Below, one piece after another: positions 7,806 through 14,473 of a stretch of 18,679 bases of DNA. A program made the translations under genes and the position numbers. The DNA lies in NCBI GenBank assembly GCA_002402575.1, contig DHGD01000025.1:8756-27434 (forward strand). Direction: 5' to 3'. The DNA is from Syntrophomonas sp. UBA4807. GTDB taxonomy: Bacteria; Bacillota; Syntrophomonadia; Syntrophomonadales; Syntrophomonadaceae. Under the pieces are notes generated by a model. That model did not search any database. It was not told the DNA's origin and saw only the letters and a program-made list of their open reading frames with translations. Position 1 is the first letter of the stretch. The number at the start of each line of letters is the position of its first letter.

Positions 7806-7834
7806 ATGGCAGCCATTGTCCATATTTCTGCCAT
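7806..7834. promoter_or_regulatory. Inverted repeat over the response-regulator promoter
   Basis: ATGGCAG (7806-7812) and CTGCCAT (7828-7834) form a 7-base inverted repeat flanking the candidate -35 box TTGTCC (7816-7821). A related GTGGCAG occurs near 7760. This is a candidate operator, perhaps for autoregulation. Confidence 0.35.
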
Positions 7835-7855
7835 ATAAATATAGTATGCTAAAAT
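7816..7855 (+). promoter_or_regulatory. Promoter of the two-component operon
   Basis: TTGTCC (7816-7821) with TATAGT (7840-7845) at 18 bases is one option. An extended -10, TGC plus TAAAAT (7847-7855), is a second. Both point downstream to the ATG at 7901. Confidence 0.5.
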
Positions 7856-7900
7856 TGTATCCTGATTGCACCGGTAATTAGAATTTTATGGGGAATCGCT

Positions 7901-8605
7901 ATGCAGACAGTATATGTAGTTGATGATGAAGAGAATATATGCCAGCTGATCCGCCGGTATCTGCAAAATGAGGGCTATGTAGTGGAGTGTTTCAGCAGTA
8001 TTGAGGCGCTAAAAGAGCGGCTGCTAGTTAGCTATCCAGACATGTTTATCCTTGATATTATGCTGCCCGGTGAAGATGGGCTGGAGTTCTGCAAGGATAT
8101 TCGCCGCCACAGCAAGGTACCGGTTATTTTTATTTCAGCCCGCCGCCAGGCTCTGGACCGCATCGCGGGCCTGGACATAGGCGGGGATGACTATTTGGCC
8201 AAGCCGTTCAGCCCGCGGGAACTGGTGGCACGGGTGCGTTCCGTATTTCGCCGCACTCTGCCTCAGGAACCTATGCCCTGCAGAGAAAACGGCAATTTGA
8301 AGCTGTATCCGGCTGATCGTCTGGTTACGGTCAATGGAAACCTGCTGGAAGCCACCACCCGTGAATTCGACCTGCTGTCACTGCTGCTGCAGCACCCGCA
8401 GCGTACTTTTAACCGTCAGGAACTCCTTGACCGGGTATGGGGCTACGATTATGAAGGTAGCGAACGAGCGGTGGACGACCTTGTGAAAAGACTTCGTAAG
8501 AAGCTTAAGGCTGCTGGTTCCAGCACTACGGTCAAAACCATATGGGGATACGGGTATCGATTAGATGGTCAGATTAAAAAGCATCTCCGGCAGGGTACTA
8601 TTTAG
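7901..8605 (+). CDS. OmpR/PhoB-family response regulator
   Basis: A 234-residue two-domain regulator. The receiver domain has the acidic pair D8-D9, phospho-acceptor D52 in LDIMLPGEDG, S79 and K101 in LAKPF. The C-terminal winged-helix domain (about 130-222) shows ATTREFDLLSLL, RTFNRQELLDRVWG, RAVDDLVKRLRKKL and the IWGYGYRL end typical of the family, which binds tandem direct repeats in DNA. It is the first gene of a pair with the downstream sensor kinase and should be phosphorylated by it. GGGGA lies about 7 bases before the ATG. It is divergent from the c-di-AMP-controlled aminomutase gene; a regulatory link is not shown. Confidence 0.95.
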   Translation: MQTVYVVDDEENICQLIRRYLQNEGYVVECFSSIEALKERLLVSYPDMFILDIMLPGEDGLEFCKDIRRHSKVPVIFISARRQALDRIAGLDIGGDDYLAKPFSPRELVARVRSVFRRTLPQEPMPCRENGNLKLYPADRLVTVNGNLLEATTREFDLLSLLLQHPQRTFNRQELLDRVWGYDYEGSERAVDDLVKRLRKKLKAAGSSTTVKTIWGYGYRLDGQIKKHLRQGTI

Positions 8606-9968
8606 CTGCTTGTCAGTGGTTTTAATAACCTTCATCATGACCACCCTGGCCTTCTATCCCATTATGGTAGGAGTGTTGGAGACGCGTGCCCAGATCAGCC
8701 TGGAAAAGCAGGCCTGGGAAATAGCCTATATCGTGGGCAGCCGCCAGTCTGAGGCCTTAAATCCGGAGGCTGGTCTGCCTGCTTCAATTCTTCTTTTGGG
8801 ACGTTCCGTAGAAAGCAATTATATGGTGGTTGGCGCCGACAGCCGCATCGTCTTCAGCAGTCAGCCCCAGGACTTTCCAGTGGGACAGCGCCTCTCAGAC
8901 CTCTCCTACCACCTGCGCCAGCAGCCCATGGATCCCACTCGGGCCAATATCTACAGCAGCCGGGACTACCTGGCGGTTGAGGTTCCCATCGGAACCGCCC
9001 CCGATACCAGCGGGACTGTCATCACTTTTGTGGCTCTGCAAACCCTGCAAGCCATGTATCTAAAGACCTTATATTCTATATTGGGCAACCTTTTCATCGC
9101 CCTGATAAGCGCTCTGGTGATTGCCTATCTACTAATCGGCTATATCGCCCGGCCCTTAAAAACTCTGGAGGCTTATGCCGAAGCAGTAGGCAACCGTCAA
9201 TTTGACATTAAGCTGGATACCCTCTCCAGTGAGGAGTTGTCCAAGCTAGCTCAAGCTTTTAATCAAATGGCAGAGCGTCTCAAGCAATATGATGAGAGCA
9301 TGCGGCAGTTCTTTCAGTATGCCTCCCATGAAATGAAAACCCCCCTAATGAGCATTAACGGGTATGCCGAGGGCATCCGCGACGGGCTGTTCGAAGGCCC
9401 CGCAATGGCGGAAGCCGTCGATATAATCCATAAGGAAAGCCTGCGGCTCAGAGATATAGTGGACAACCTGATCGATATCACTATTTTGGATCAGCCGCAC
9501 CGCAACTATTTTCTGCCCCATTATCTGATCTATATAATGGAAAATGCCCTGCAATCTGTAGGGGGCTACGCCCTGGACAAAAAAATCGAGGTGAAGTCGG
9601 AAATAGCTGAAAATGTCATGGTAGTGGGTGACTGGGACCGCCTGCAAAGCCTTTTGGTAAACCTGCTTTCCAACGCCATACGTCATGCCCGCCAGTCCGT
9701 CAGAATATGGTCTCAGCCCCTGGAGGGCGGAAAGCGGGTGGAGATTACAGTGGAGGATGACGGCAGCGGTTTTAAGCAAGAGGATTTGAGCCATGCCTTT
9801 GAATATTTCTACAGCGGCGCCCAGGGTTCAGGGCTGGGTTTGGCTATAGCCCGCAAGATTGTGGATGAACACGGTGGCGAGATTAAGCTGAGCAACCGTC
9901 TAGATCGGGGAGCCGTGGTTAAGGTCATCCTTCCGGGGGTCCCCGATGACGCGGCAGGCCTGGTTTAA
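8565..9968 (+). CDS. Membrane sensor histidine kinase
   Basis: A 467-residue HisKA-type kinase. Transmembrane segment 1 spans about residues 10-32 and segment 2 about 171-193, enclosing an extracytoplasmic sensor region of about 135 residues that I cannot assign to a ligand class. A HAMP linker follows (194-245, from IARPLKTLEAY). The phospho-acceptor is H255 in ASHEMKTPL. The ATPase domain has the N box LVNLLSNAIRHA (364-375), G1 VEDDGSGF (396-403) and G2 GSGLGLAIARKIVDEHGG. The start overlaps the regulator gene by 41 bases, longer than the usual 4-base coupling and with only a weak ribosome site, so a slightly later start cannot be excluded; starting later would damage the first membrane segment. 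Confidence 0.94.
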   Translation: MVRLKSISGRVLFSCLSVVLITFIMTTLAFYPIMVGVLETRAQISLEKQAWEIAYIVGSRQSEALNPEAGLPASILLLGRSVESNYMVVGADSRIVFSSQPQDFPVGQRLSDLSYHLRQQPMDPTRANIYSSRDYLAVEVPIGTAPDTSGTVITFVALQTLQAMYLKTLYSILGNLFIALISALVIAYLLIGYIARPLKTLEAYAEAVGNRQFDIKLDTLSSEELSKLAQAFNQMAERLKQYDESMRQFFQYASHEMKTPLMSINGYAEGIRDGLFEGPAMAEAVDIIHKESLRLRDIVDNLIDITILDQPHRNYFLPHYLIYIMENALQSVGGYALDKKIEVKSEIAENVMVVGDWDRLQSLLVNLLSNAIRHARQSVRIWSQPLEGGKRVEITVEDDGSGFKQEDLSHAFEYFYSGAQGSGLGLAIARKIVDEHGGEIKLSNRLDRGAVVKVILPGVPDDAAGLV

Positions 9969-10450
9969 TCTGCTCAAGACCATTGTCAGGCATTTATCCC
10001 GCACCCCGGGGTAAAGGTGTTGATCAGCATTGAGGAGGCCTTGCAATGCCTTTTGGGAGCCTTCGACTTGCATTTCTAAGGAACATTTCATCTAAGAAAA
10101 CAAGAAGCGTCCCTCAGGCTGTCATTAGTCACATCTAATCCCAAAGCCTTTTTCCCGAATTTAACAGCCCCTGACGAAAAATACAAACCTCACGAAGTTG
10201 AAACCATTTTCGAACTGGCTTGCATACTGGTCGTGTAACAGGGCCGGGACGCGTTGAATTACCCTGGCGCCGCGATTTTTCAGCAACTGCAATCATGCCT
10301 GCGACTATGTACGCTTTTCCCCGCCTAAGCACTACGGCTTCGCCATGCTGGCGGCATAGTAACCGGAATGTCACACATACTTATTAGCAGGGATTTGCCA
10401 GACGCGCAGCGAAATCTGATAAAATTCAGCAAAATCAAGGAGGAAACATT
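9969..10450. other. 482-base intergenic region, no supportable gene
   Basis: I see no convincing gene. A minus-strand open frame at 9900-10091 (63 codons) lacks a ribosome site and overlaps the kinase end. Another at 10135-10374 is Arg-rich and unlike its neighbours. A parallel minus frame near 10160-10270 reads VPALLHDQYASQFENGF before a stop, possibly the remnant of a decayed gene. The right edge holds the promoter of the next gene. GTCATTA followed directly by GTCACAT near 10121-10134 recalls repeats at 12325-12342. Confidence 0.4.
10395..10425 (+). promoter_or_regulatory. Promoter of the membrane-protein gene
   Basis: TTGCCA (10395-10400) with GATAAA (10418-10423) at 17 bases, or TAAAAT (10420-10425) at 19 bases. 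It is followed by AAGGAGG just before the ATG at 10451. Confidence 0.5.
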
Positions 10451-11248
10451 ATGGTCGACCCCGGCAAAGGGCGGCTGGCCGCCATCCTGATGATAATCAT
10501 GTCAGCCCTGGCCCTGGGGGCGGCACTGAGCGGTTTGATTTCACCGCGCTTTTATGAGGGGGTTCTGTCGGCGGCTCTGCTTCCCGGCGCTTTTGCCCAG
10601 GATGTGATTTCTGTCCCTGCGGCTGTGGTGCTGGCTCTTATGTCAATACAGTTCTTAAAGCGGCAGCGTTTCAAAAGCTTCATAATCATGCTGGGCCTGT
10701 GCGCCTATTTTTTCTATGCCTACGGTCTGTTCACCATCAGCGGCCATTACAATCAGCTATATCCCTTTTATCTGCTGATATTCGCCCTGGCAATATACAG
10801 CCTCATACTGGGTCTTAGCGGTTTCTTCCCGGCAGCGGTGGCGCAGACGCAATTGCCTGCCTGGCTGCGCCGGTCCCTGGCGGCTTTCTTCATCTTGGTG
10901 GTGGTGGTATTCGTGCCCCGCTGGCTGGCCATTCTTCTCCCCGCAGCGGCTGCAAAAGCCCGTCCTGACGCTTACGCGGTTTCGGTGCTGGACCTGACCG
11001 TGGTTATGCCAGCGCTGATAATTACTGCCTACATGCTGTGGCGCAGTATCCCCTTCGGCAATATATTGGCTGGAGTAGCCCTGCTCAAATCCATGACCCT
11101 GATATTTTCAATTGCTCTGGGTACAGCCGTGGCCCCTTTGTATGGACTGCCCCTAAATTATCCCATGCTGGGTATATACTGTCTGGCGGTGCTCTTCAGC
11201 CTTTTCCTGGGTACCTTTTATATGCTCAATCTGATACGTAGATGTTGA
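10451..11248 (+). CDS. Multi-span integral membrane protein of unknown function
   Basis: A 265-residue, very hydrophobic protein with about seven predicted membrane segments: near residues 9-30, 51-67, 76-96, 103-125, 142-165, 180-197 and 205-260 (two segments). Short polar loops carry Arg/Lys clusters (KRQRFKS, RRSL), which suggests cytoplasmic loops. I see no catalytic motif and do not recognise the family with confidence. A strong AAGGAGG lies 6 bases before the ATG and a promoter is visible upstream, so it is a well-expressed single gene. It converges on the ABC permease gene. A 12-base hairpin (11285-11311) lies 37 bases beyond its stop. Confidence 0.85.
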   Translation: MVDPGKGRLAAILMIIMSALALGAALSGLISPRFYEGVLSAALLPGAFAQDVISVPAAVVLALMSIQFLKRQRFKSFIIMLGLCAYFFYAYGLFTISGHYNQLYPFYLLIFALAIYSLILGLSGFFPAAVAQTQLPAWLRRSLAAFFILVVVVFVPRWLAILLPAAAAKARPDAYAVSVLDLTVVMPALIITAYMLWRSIPFGNILAGVALLKSMTLIFSIALGTAVAPLYGLPLNYPMLGIYCLAVLFSLFLGTFYMLNLIRRC

Positions 11249-11284
11249 TTTAAATAAACCCGTGCCAATTTTTCTAAATGATCT

Positions 11285-11311
11285 ACCAGTGGCGACGGGG
11301 TCGCCACTGGT
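11285..11311. repeat. Perfect 12-base-pair hairpin with a 3-base loop
   Basis: ACCAGTGGCGAC (11285-11296), loop GGG, GTCGCCACTGGT (11300-11311). It lies between convergent genes. Neither strand has a T-run right after the stem, so it is an atypical terminator or RNA-end stabiliser. Confidence 0.6.
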
Positions 11312-11314
11312 TAT

Positions 11315-11390
11315 GGGCGGTCTGGCATCCGGGCTGAGGCCAGAATCAACAACGCTAAGAAGGAGCATTCTGGTTTTCATGCCCACCGCC
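11315..11390. ncRNA. Candidate structured RNA: three nested inverted repeats
   Basis: GGCGGT (11316-11321) pairs with ACCGCC (11385-11390); GGCAT (11324-11328) with ATGCC (11379-11383); CCAGAAT (11340-11346) with ATTCTGG (11367-11373). All nest in one 75-base element, 18 pairs in total. The + strand loop carries AAGGAG (11360-11365). The strand of the RNA is not known. No match to a riboswitch class I know. Confidence 0.4.
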
Positions 11391-11429
11391 TCCACAATTT
11401 ACCTAATCATAGTATTAGCCTGGCTCTAA
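11379..11429 (+). CDS. Possible 16-residue hydrophobic peptide
   Basis: ATG at 11379 opens a 16-codon frame, MPTASTIYLIIVLAWL, ending at TAA 11427-11429. AAGGAG (11360-11365) lies 13 bases upstream, a long spacing, inside the loop of the nested hairpin. In the -1 frame the sequence stays hydrophobic and then turns basic (LSLIVILTAWLATGAVI, then SRSKSSFRRNR), so a frameshifted small membrane protein is possible. This is a weak call; the peptide may be chance. Confidence 0.2.
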   Translation: MPTASTIYLIIVLAWL

Positions 11430-11471
11430 GTCTTATTGTTATTCTGACGGCTTGGCTTGCCACCGGGGCAG

Positions 11472-12212
11472 TTATCTCCAGGAGCAAATCTTCCTTTCGG
11501 CGTAATCGATGGAAACAAACAGGCAGAAGCCTATAAAGCTCAACACCACTATGCCGGCGTACATATCCAGATAATTGACCCGCAGCCAGGAATCCATGAT
11601 AAAATAGCCCATGCCGTATTGGGTGCCGAAGGTTTCAGTGAAAAACAGAATGGAAATGGCCGTGCCCAAGGCCAAGCGTGTGGCAGTCAAGACCTCCGGC
11701 AAGGCAGCCGGGGCGATTATTTCTGTAAATATCTGCATCCTACCCGCACCCAGGGATTGCAGCGAGTAAAAGGTCTGGGCGGGTATGTCTCGGACCGCGT
11801 CGCGGGCGGTAATGATGATCTGGAAAACGATTATCAACACTATCATTATTACCTTGGAGGCCTCACCCAGGCCAAACAAGACCATAATTACAGGCAACAG
11901 GGCGATCTTAGGAATAGGATAGGAAAAGTACATTAAAGGAGCCAGGATGCGATCCAGTTTTCCGAAATAGCCCATCAAAAACCCCAGAGGCACCCCAATG
12001 AAGAAGGATATGGCTACTCCCTCCACGATGCGCACCAGGCTGTAGGCTACATGTATAGCTATCTTTGATAGAAATATATCAATGATTTGCATAAAAACAT
12101 CAATAGGGTTGGGAATTATCGGCCGGTCCAAAGCAAGGGCCAGCAGATACCAGGCCGCCATCAGAATCATGCCGCCCAGCAAAGCCCCGCGAGTTTTTTC
12201 CCGTGAAAACAT
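11472..12212 (-). CDS. ABC transporter permease (SsuC/TauC type)
   Basis: A 246-residue inner-membrane permease with about six membrane segments. The EAA coupling loop is seen as SLGAGRMQIFTEIIAPAALPEV (about residues 150-171), which contacts the ATPase. The family imports nitrate, sulfonates, taurine or thiamine-precursor-like substrates together with a binding protein and an ATPase; the substrate cannot be told from sequence. The ATPase and binding-protein genes of that type are on the same strand at 15623-17329, 3.4 kb upstream and separated by three opposite-strand genes. GGGTGAG precedes the ATG, and a TAAAAT upstream may be its own promoter. The C-terminus looks complete. Confidence 0.92.
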   Translation of the reverse strand: MFSREKTRGALLGGMILMAAWYLLALALDRPIIPNPIDVFMQIIDIFLSKIAIHVAYSLVRIVEGVAISFFIGVPLGFLMGYFGKLDRILAPLMYFSYPIPKIALLPVIMVLFGLGEASKVIMIVLIIVFQIIITARDAVRDIPAQTFYSLQSLGAGRMQIFTEIIAPAALPEVLTATRLALGTAISILFFTETFGTQYGMGYFIMDSWLRVNYLDMYAGIVVLSFIGFCLFVSIDYAERKICSWR

Positions 12213-12324
12213 ATTTACTCACCCACGCATGATTTTAATACATAACCGGCCATAAAACCAGAAATTTTGACCCGCCCCTTAAAAATCGTGTTACACAATC
12301 AAGACACAGATAATTACCGCAACA

Positions 12325-12342
12325 GTCACAAAGCGGTCACAT
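12325..12342. promoter_or_regulatory. Tandem direct repeat upstream of the DUF4405-like gene
   Basis: GTCACAA (12325-12331) and GTCACAT (12336-12342) repeat with an 11-base period, the spacing of OmpR/PhoB-type half-sites. They lie about 80 bases before the gene at 12421, between divergent genes. The window's own response regulator is a candidate binder; that is inference. Confidence 0.35.
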
Positions 12343-12420
12343 TGCCTGCGGAAAATTAATTAAGGGCAGATTTCCAGCATGCCTGTGCCTTTACACTATT
12401 GCCAAAGGAGTTGTGGCGGA

Positions 12421-13320
12421 ATGCGAAGTAAGACCGTATCTAAGCTGATACTGGACATAACCATGGCGCTGTTGTTCACGGTTCTGATCTATCCCCGCAC
12501 CACCGGGATGAGCTTCCACGAGATAGCTGGTTTGGCTATCGCCCTGTTGATGATCATCCATCTGAGTCTAAACTGGGCATGGATTAAGGCCATAACCAGG
12601 AACTTCTTCAAACCTGGTTTAAAGGCAAAATCGAGATGGTTTTATATTCTTGATATTTTTTCATTATTAGCGGTTATCGTGATAGTCGTAACCGGAATTG
12701 AGATCTCCCTGGTGCTGTTTCCGTCAACCAGGGTTGAAAACCGCAGCCTACTGTATACTCTGCATAAATGGATTTCTTATGGCTGTCTTGGTCTGTTGGC
12801 AGTTCATGCCGCCCTGCACTGGAATTTTATTGTCAATACGGCCAGAAAGCTACTCCCTTCCCGGCCATGGCCGAAGTTGGGCAAAGCAGCTACAGCACTG
12901 GCCAGCGTAGCCCTGATACTAGGTCTGGTCTATGTTCAACCGCCCTCTCCCCTAGACACTGATCAGGAACAGGTTTATCGGCGGGAATCCCAGGCGTATC
13001 CTGATCAATCCACCGTCAGCCTGAATACAGTTCAAGAGCAGCCCAAAGCAGTAAGTAAGGGAGCTAGGCGTCATGGTCGTACCTATGATAGTTCAATTTC
13101 ATCCGCAGTCCCCGCCCCCAGCCAGCCTGAAAAGCAGATTGTTAAGTCTCCTTACAGTTCCGCCACCGATACCATGTCGTTGGCCGATTATTTAGATAAT
13201 TTGTTTTGCACCGGATGTGAAAAGCGCTGCTCGCTTTTAAAACCAGAATGCGGCATAGGTGTACAGCAGGCTCAGGCAGCAACTCAGAAATACCAACAGA
13301 CCTACGGAGCTGATAAATAA
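12421..13320 (+). CDS. DUF4405-like membrane protein with C-terminal four-Cys cluster
   Basis: A 299-residue protein. Residues 1-170 hold four to five membrane segments with conserved histidines (H33, H47, H115, H129, H133), resembling DUF4405 or cytochrome b561-like haem-binding bundles: KLILDITMALLF, FHEIAGLAIALLMIIHLSLNW, LHKWISYG and AVHAALHWNF. After a long low-complexity linker (about 171-250) comes C263-TG-C266-EKR-C270, then C277, spaced like an iron-sulfur or metal site. An electron-transfer role is inference. ATG 12421 is chosen because AAAGGAG (12404-12410) precedes it; an upstream in-frame ATG at 12379 has no such site. It is read opposite to the flanking ABC genes. Confidence 0.85.
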   Translation: MRSKTVSKLILDITMALLFTVLIYPRTTGMSFHEIAGLAIALLMIIHLSLNWAWIKAITRNFFKPGLKAKSRWFYILDIFSLLAVIVIVVTGIEISLVLFPSTRVENRSLLYTLHKWISYGCLGLLAVHAALHWNFIVNTARKLLPSRPWPKLGKAATALASVALILGLVYVQPPSPLDTDQEQVYRRESQAYPDQSTVSLNTVQEQPKAVSKGARRHGRTYDSSISSAVPAPSQPEKQIVKSPYSSATDTMSLADYLDNLFCTGCEKRCSLLKPECGIGVQQAQAATQKYQQTYGADK

Positions 13321-13389
13321 ATGGCTCTGCTCGAGTAGCCCCCGGCGGTCTAGTCTGGGGCGGTTGACTGGCTGCAGTATAATGGCTTT

Positions 13390-14169
13390 ATGAGAAGCGC
13401 CAACCGAAGCAATTTGAAACCTCTACTGCTCTTAATGATACTGACTGCCCTGCTGGCGGTTTCAGGGTGTTCTGGTCCGGGGCAGGGCAAATATTCTGCC
13501 CCAGCCGAACAGCCTTTACATTCGTCCTTATCGGAAGGTGTTGCCTCTCCCATAGGTACGGCTGACCCGGACAGGCCTAACCCCTCTCACCTGCAGACCG
13601 CGCAGGTATTAGAAATCATTGACGGGGATACGCTCAGGATGAAACTGGACGGCAAGGTCTGCAAGCTGCGCTTGATTGGGGTAAATTCACCTGAGCTGAG
13701 CCACCCTACCCGTGGCGAAGAACCGTTTGCCGCTGCGGCCAGGGACTACACCCGCCAAAAGCTGGCCGGGCAAACGGTGTTCCTGGAATTTGATGTAGAG
13801 AAGACCGACCAGTACGGCAGGCTGCTGGCTTATGTGTGGCAGGGTGAGGAAATGTTCAACGCGACTCTGCTCCGGGATGGCTACGCCCAAATGGCGACCT
13901 TTCCCCCCAATGTCAAGTACATGGACTTCTTCCGCAGCGCGCAGCGTAATGCAATAGAGGCCGGGCGCGGTTTGTGGGCTGAGGCAACTGAGGTCAATCC
14001 AGTCGCGGGCGGCAATGGTGCCTTCGTGGCAAGCAGCAACTCGAATAAATATCATTTCCCGGAATGCTCCTGGGCCAAGAAGATTGCTCCTTCCAAACAA
14101 ATATGGTTTAAGTCCCGGAGTGAAGCTGCCCTGGCTGGATACGAGCCCTGCGGCACCTGCAGCCCCTGA
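13390..14169 (+). CDS. Thermonuclease-like secreted lipoprotein with Ada-type Zn-binding tail
   Basis: A 259-residue staphylococcal-nuclease-family protein, probably cleaving DNA and RNA outside the membrane. Residues 1-27 are a lipoprotein signal ending VSGC, with C27 the anchor. The SNase domain (about 70-197) keeps the catalytic set: IIDGDTL (D78, D80), R94 in LRLIGVNSPE, E102 and R144 in DQYGRLLAYVW. The C-terminus (212-259) has YHFPEC then FKSRSEAALAGYEPCGTC, the Cys-rich fold seen in Ada-like zinc domains of secreted nucleases. No Shine-Dalgarno is visible before the ATG at 13390. A TATAAT (13378-13383) lies just upstream, so a leaderless transcript is possible. The stop of a tiny ATG-GCT-TTA-TGA frame overlaps the start. 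Confidence 0.93.
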   Translation: MRSANRSNLKPLLLLMILTALLAVSGCSGPGQGKYSAPAEQPLHSSLSEGVASPIGTADPDRPNPSHLQTAQVLEIIDGDTLRMKLDGKVCKLRLIGVNSPELSHPTRGEEPFAAAARDYTRQKLAGQTVFLEFDVEKTDQYGRLLAYVWQGEEMFNATLLRDGYAQMATFPPNVKYMDFFRSAQRNAIEAGRGLWAEATEVNPVAGGNGAFVASSNSNKYHFPECSWAKKIAPSKQIWFKSRSEAALAGYEPCGTCSP

Positions 14170-14192
14170 CCCTTATGACAGCCTAAAACTCT

Positions 14193-14232
14193 CCTTTTAC
14201 TGTGCCGAGCAGGATCACAAAAGGGCTTTCTT
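14193..14232 (+). terminator. Weak terminator after the nuclease gene
   Basis: CCTTTT (14193-14198) pairs with AAAAGG (14219-14224), with GTG/CAC pairing inside and a three-base bulge, then GCTTTCTTAT. It lies 24 bases after the nuclease stop. Confidence 0.4.
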
Positions 14233-14278
14233 ATACAGAGCGATAATAAGAGCATCTGCGGCAAATTTTGATTGAGCG

Positions 14279-14295
14279 GGGTACCGTCGGTACCC
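14279..14295. repeat. 17-base palindrome
   Basis: GGGTACCG, one T, then CGGTACCC. It is a perfect inverted repeat with no U-tract, 178 bases before the MOT1 start. A regulator site or RNA hairpin are both possible. Confidence 0.45.
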
Positions 14296-14405
14296 GTCTT
14301 ATGATGCGATAAAAAAGATAACCCCTGCATTGGCTGCGACTACCTCGCTCCTACTTTCTCCAAAACTCTTCACATAGTTCGCAGTCATCACCGAAACATC
14401 AATCG

Positions 14406-14414
14406 TGATATAAT
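14406..14414 (+). promoter_or_regulatory. Extended -10 promoter of the MOT1 gene
   Basis: TGA followed by TATAAT (14409-14414), with no clear -35 box. The predicted start lies near 14421, giving a leader of about 53 bases. Confidence 0.55.
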
Positions 14415-14473
14415 TTAGAAGGCGTTTCGCGCACCGCAGCGGCGGAATATATTCTTGGTTTGGAGCAGGTAGG

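Larger units (their letters stand above)
7411..7900. other. Divergent regulatory region between aminomutase and response regulator
   Basis: This 490-base gap has no gene. Its left two thirds hold the minus-strand aminomutase leader (terminator hairpin and c-di-AMP aptamer). The right third holds the + strand promoter of the two-component system. The minus-strand promoter should lie near 7700-7780; TTGCCG with TAAGTT is one weak candidate. Confidence 0.7.
14170..14473. other. Intergenic region before the MOT1 gene
   Basis: This 304-base stretch holds no gene. It contains the weak terminator near 14193, the palindrome at 14279-14295 and the promoter near 14406. I searched for a molybdenum-cofactor riboswitch in the remaining leader and did not recognise one. 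Confidence 0.6.

Noticed and set aside
9900..10091. 63-codon minus-strand open frame after the kinase gene
   Set aside because: No ribosome site, overlaps the kinase 3' end, and no recognisable domain.
10135..10374. 79-codon minus-strand open frame, Arg-rich
   Set aside because: Composition unlike neighbouring proteins and no ribosome site; at most a gene remnant.
11300..11390. Cobalamin riboswitch on the minus strand
   Set aside because: GCCACTGG and a CCCGGATGCC-like stretch recall B12 elements, but the order is wrong and the core is missing.
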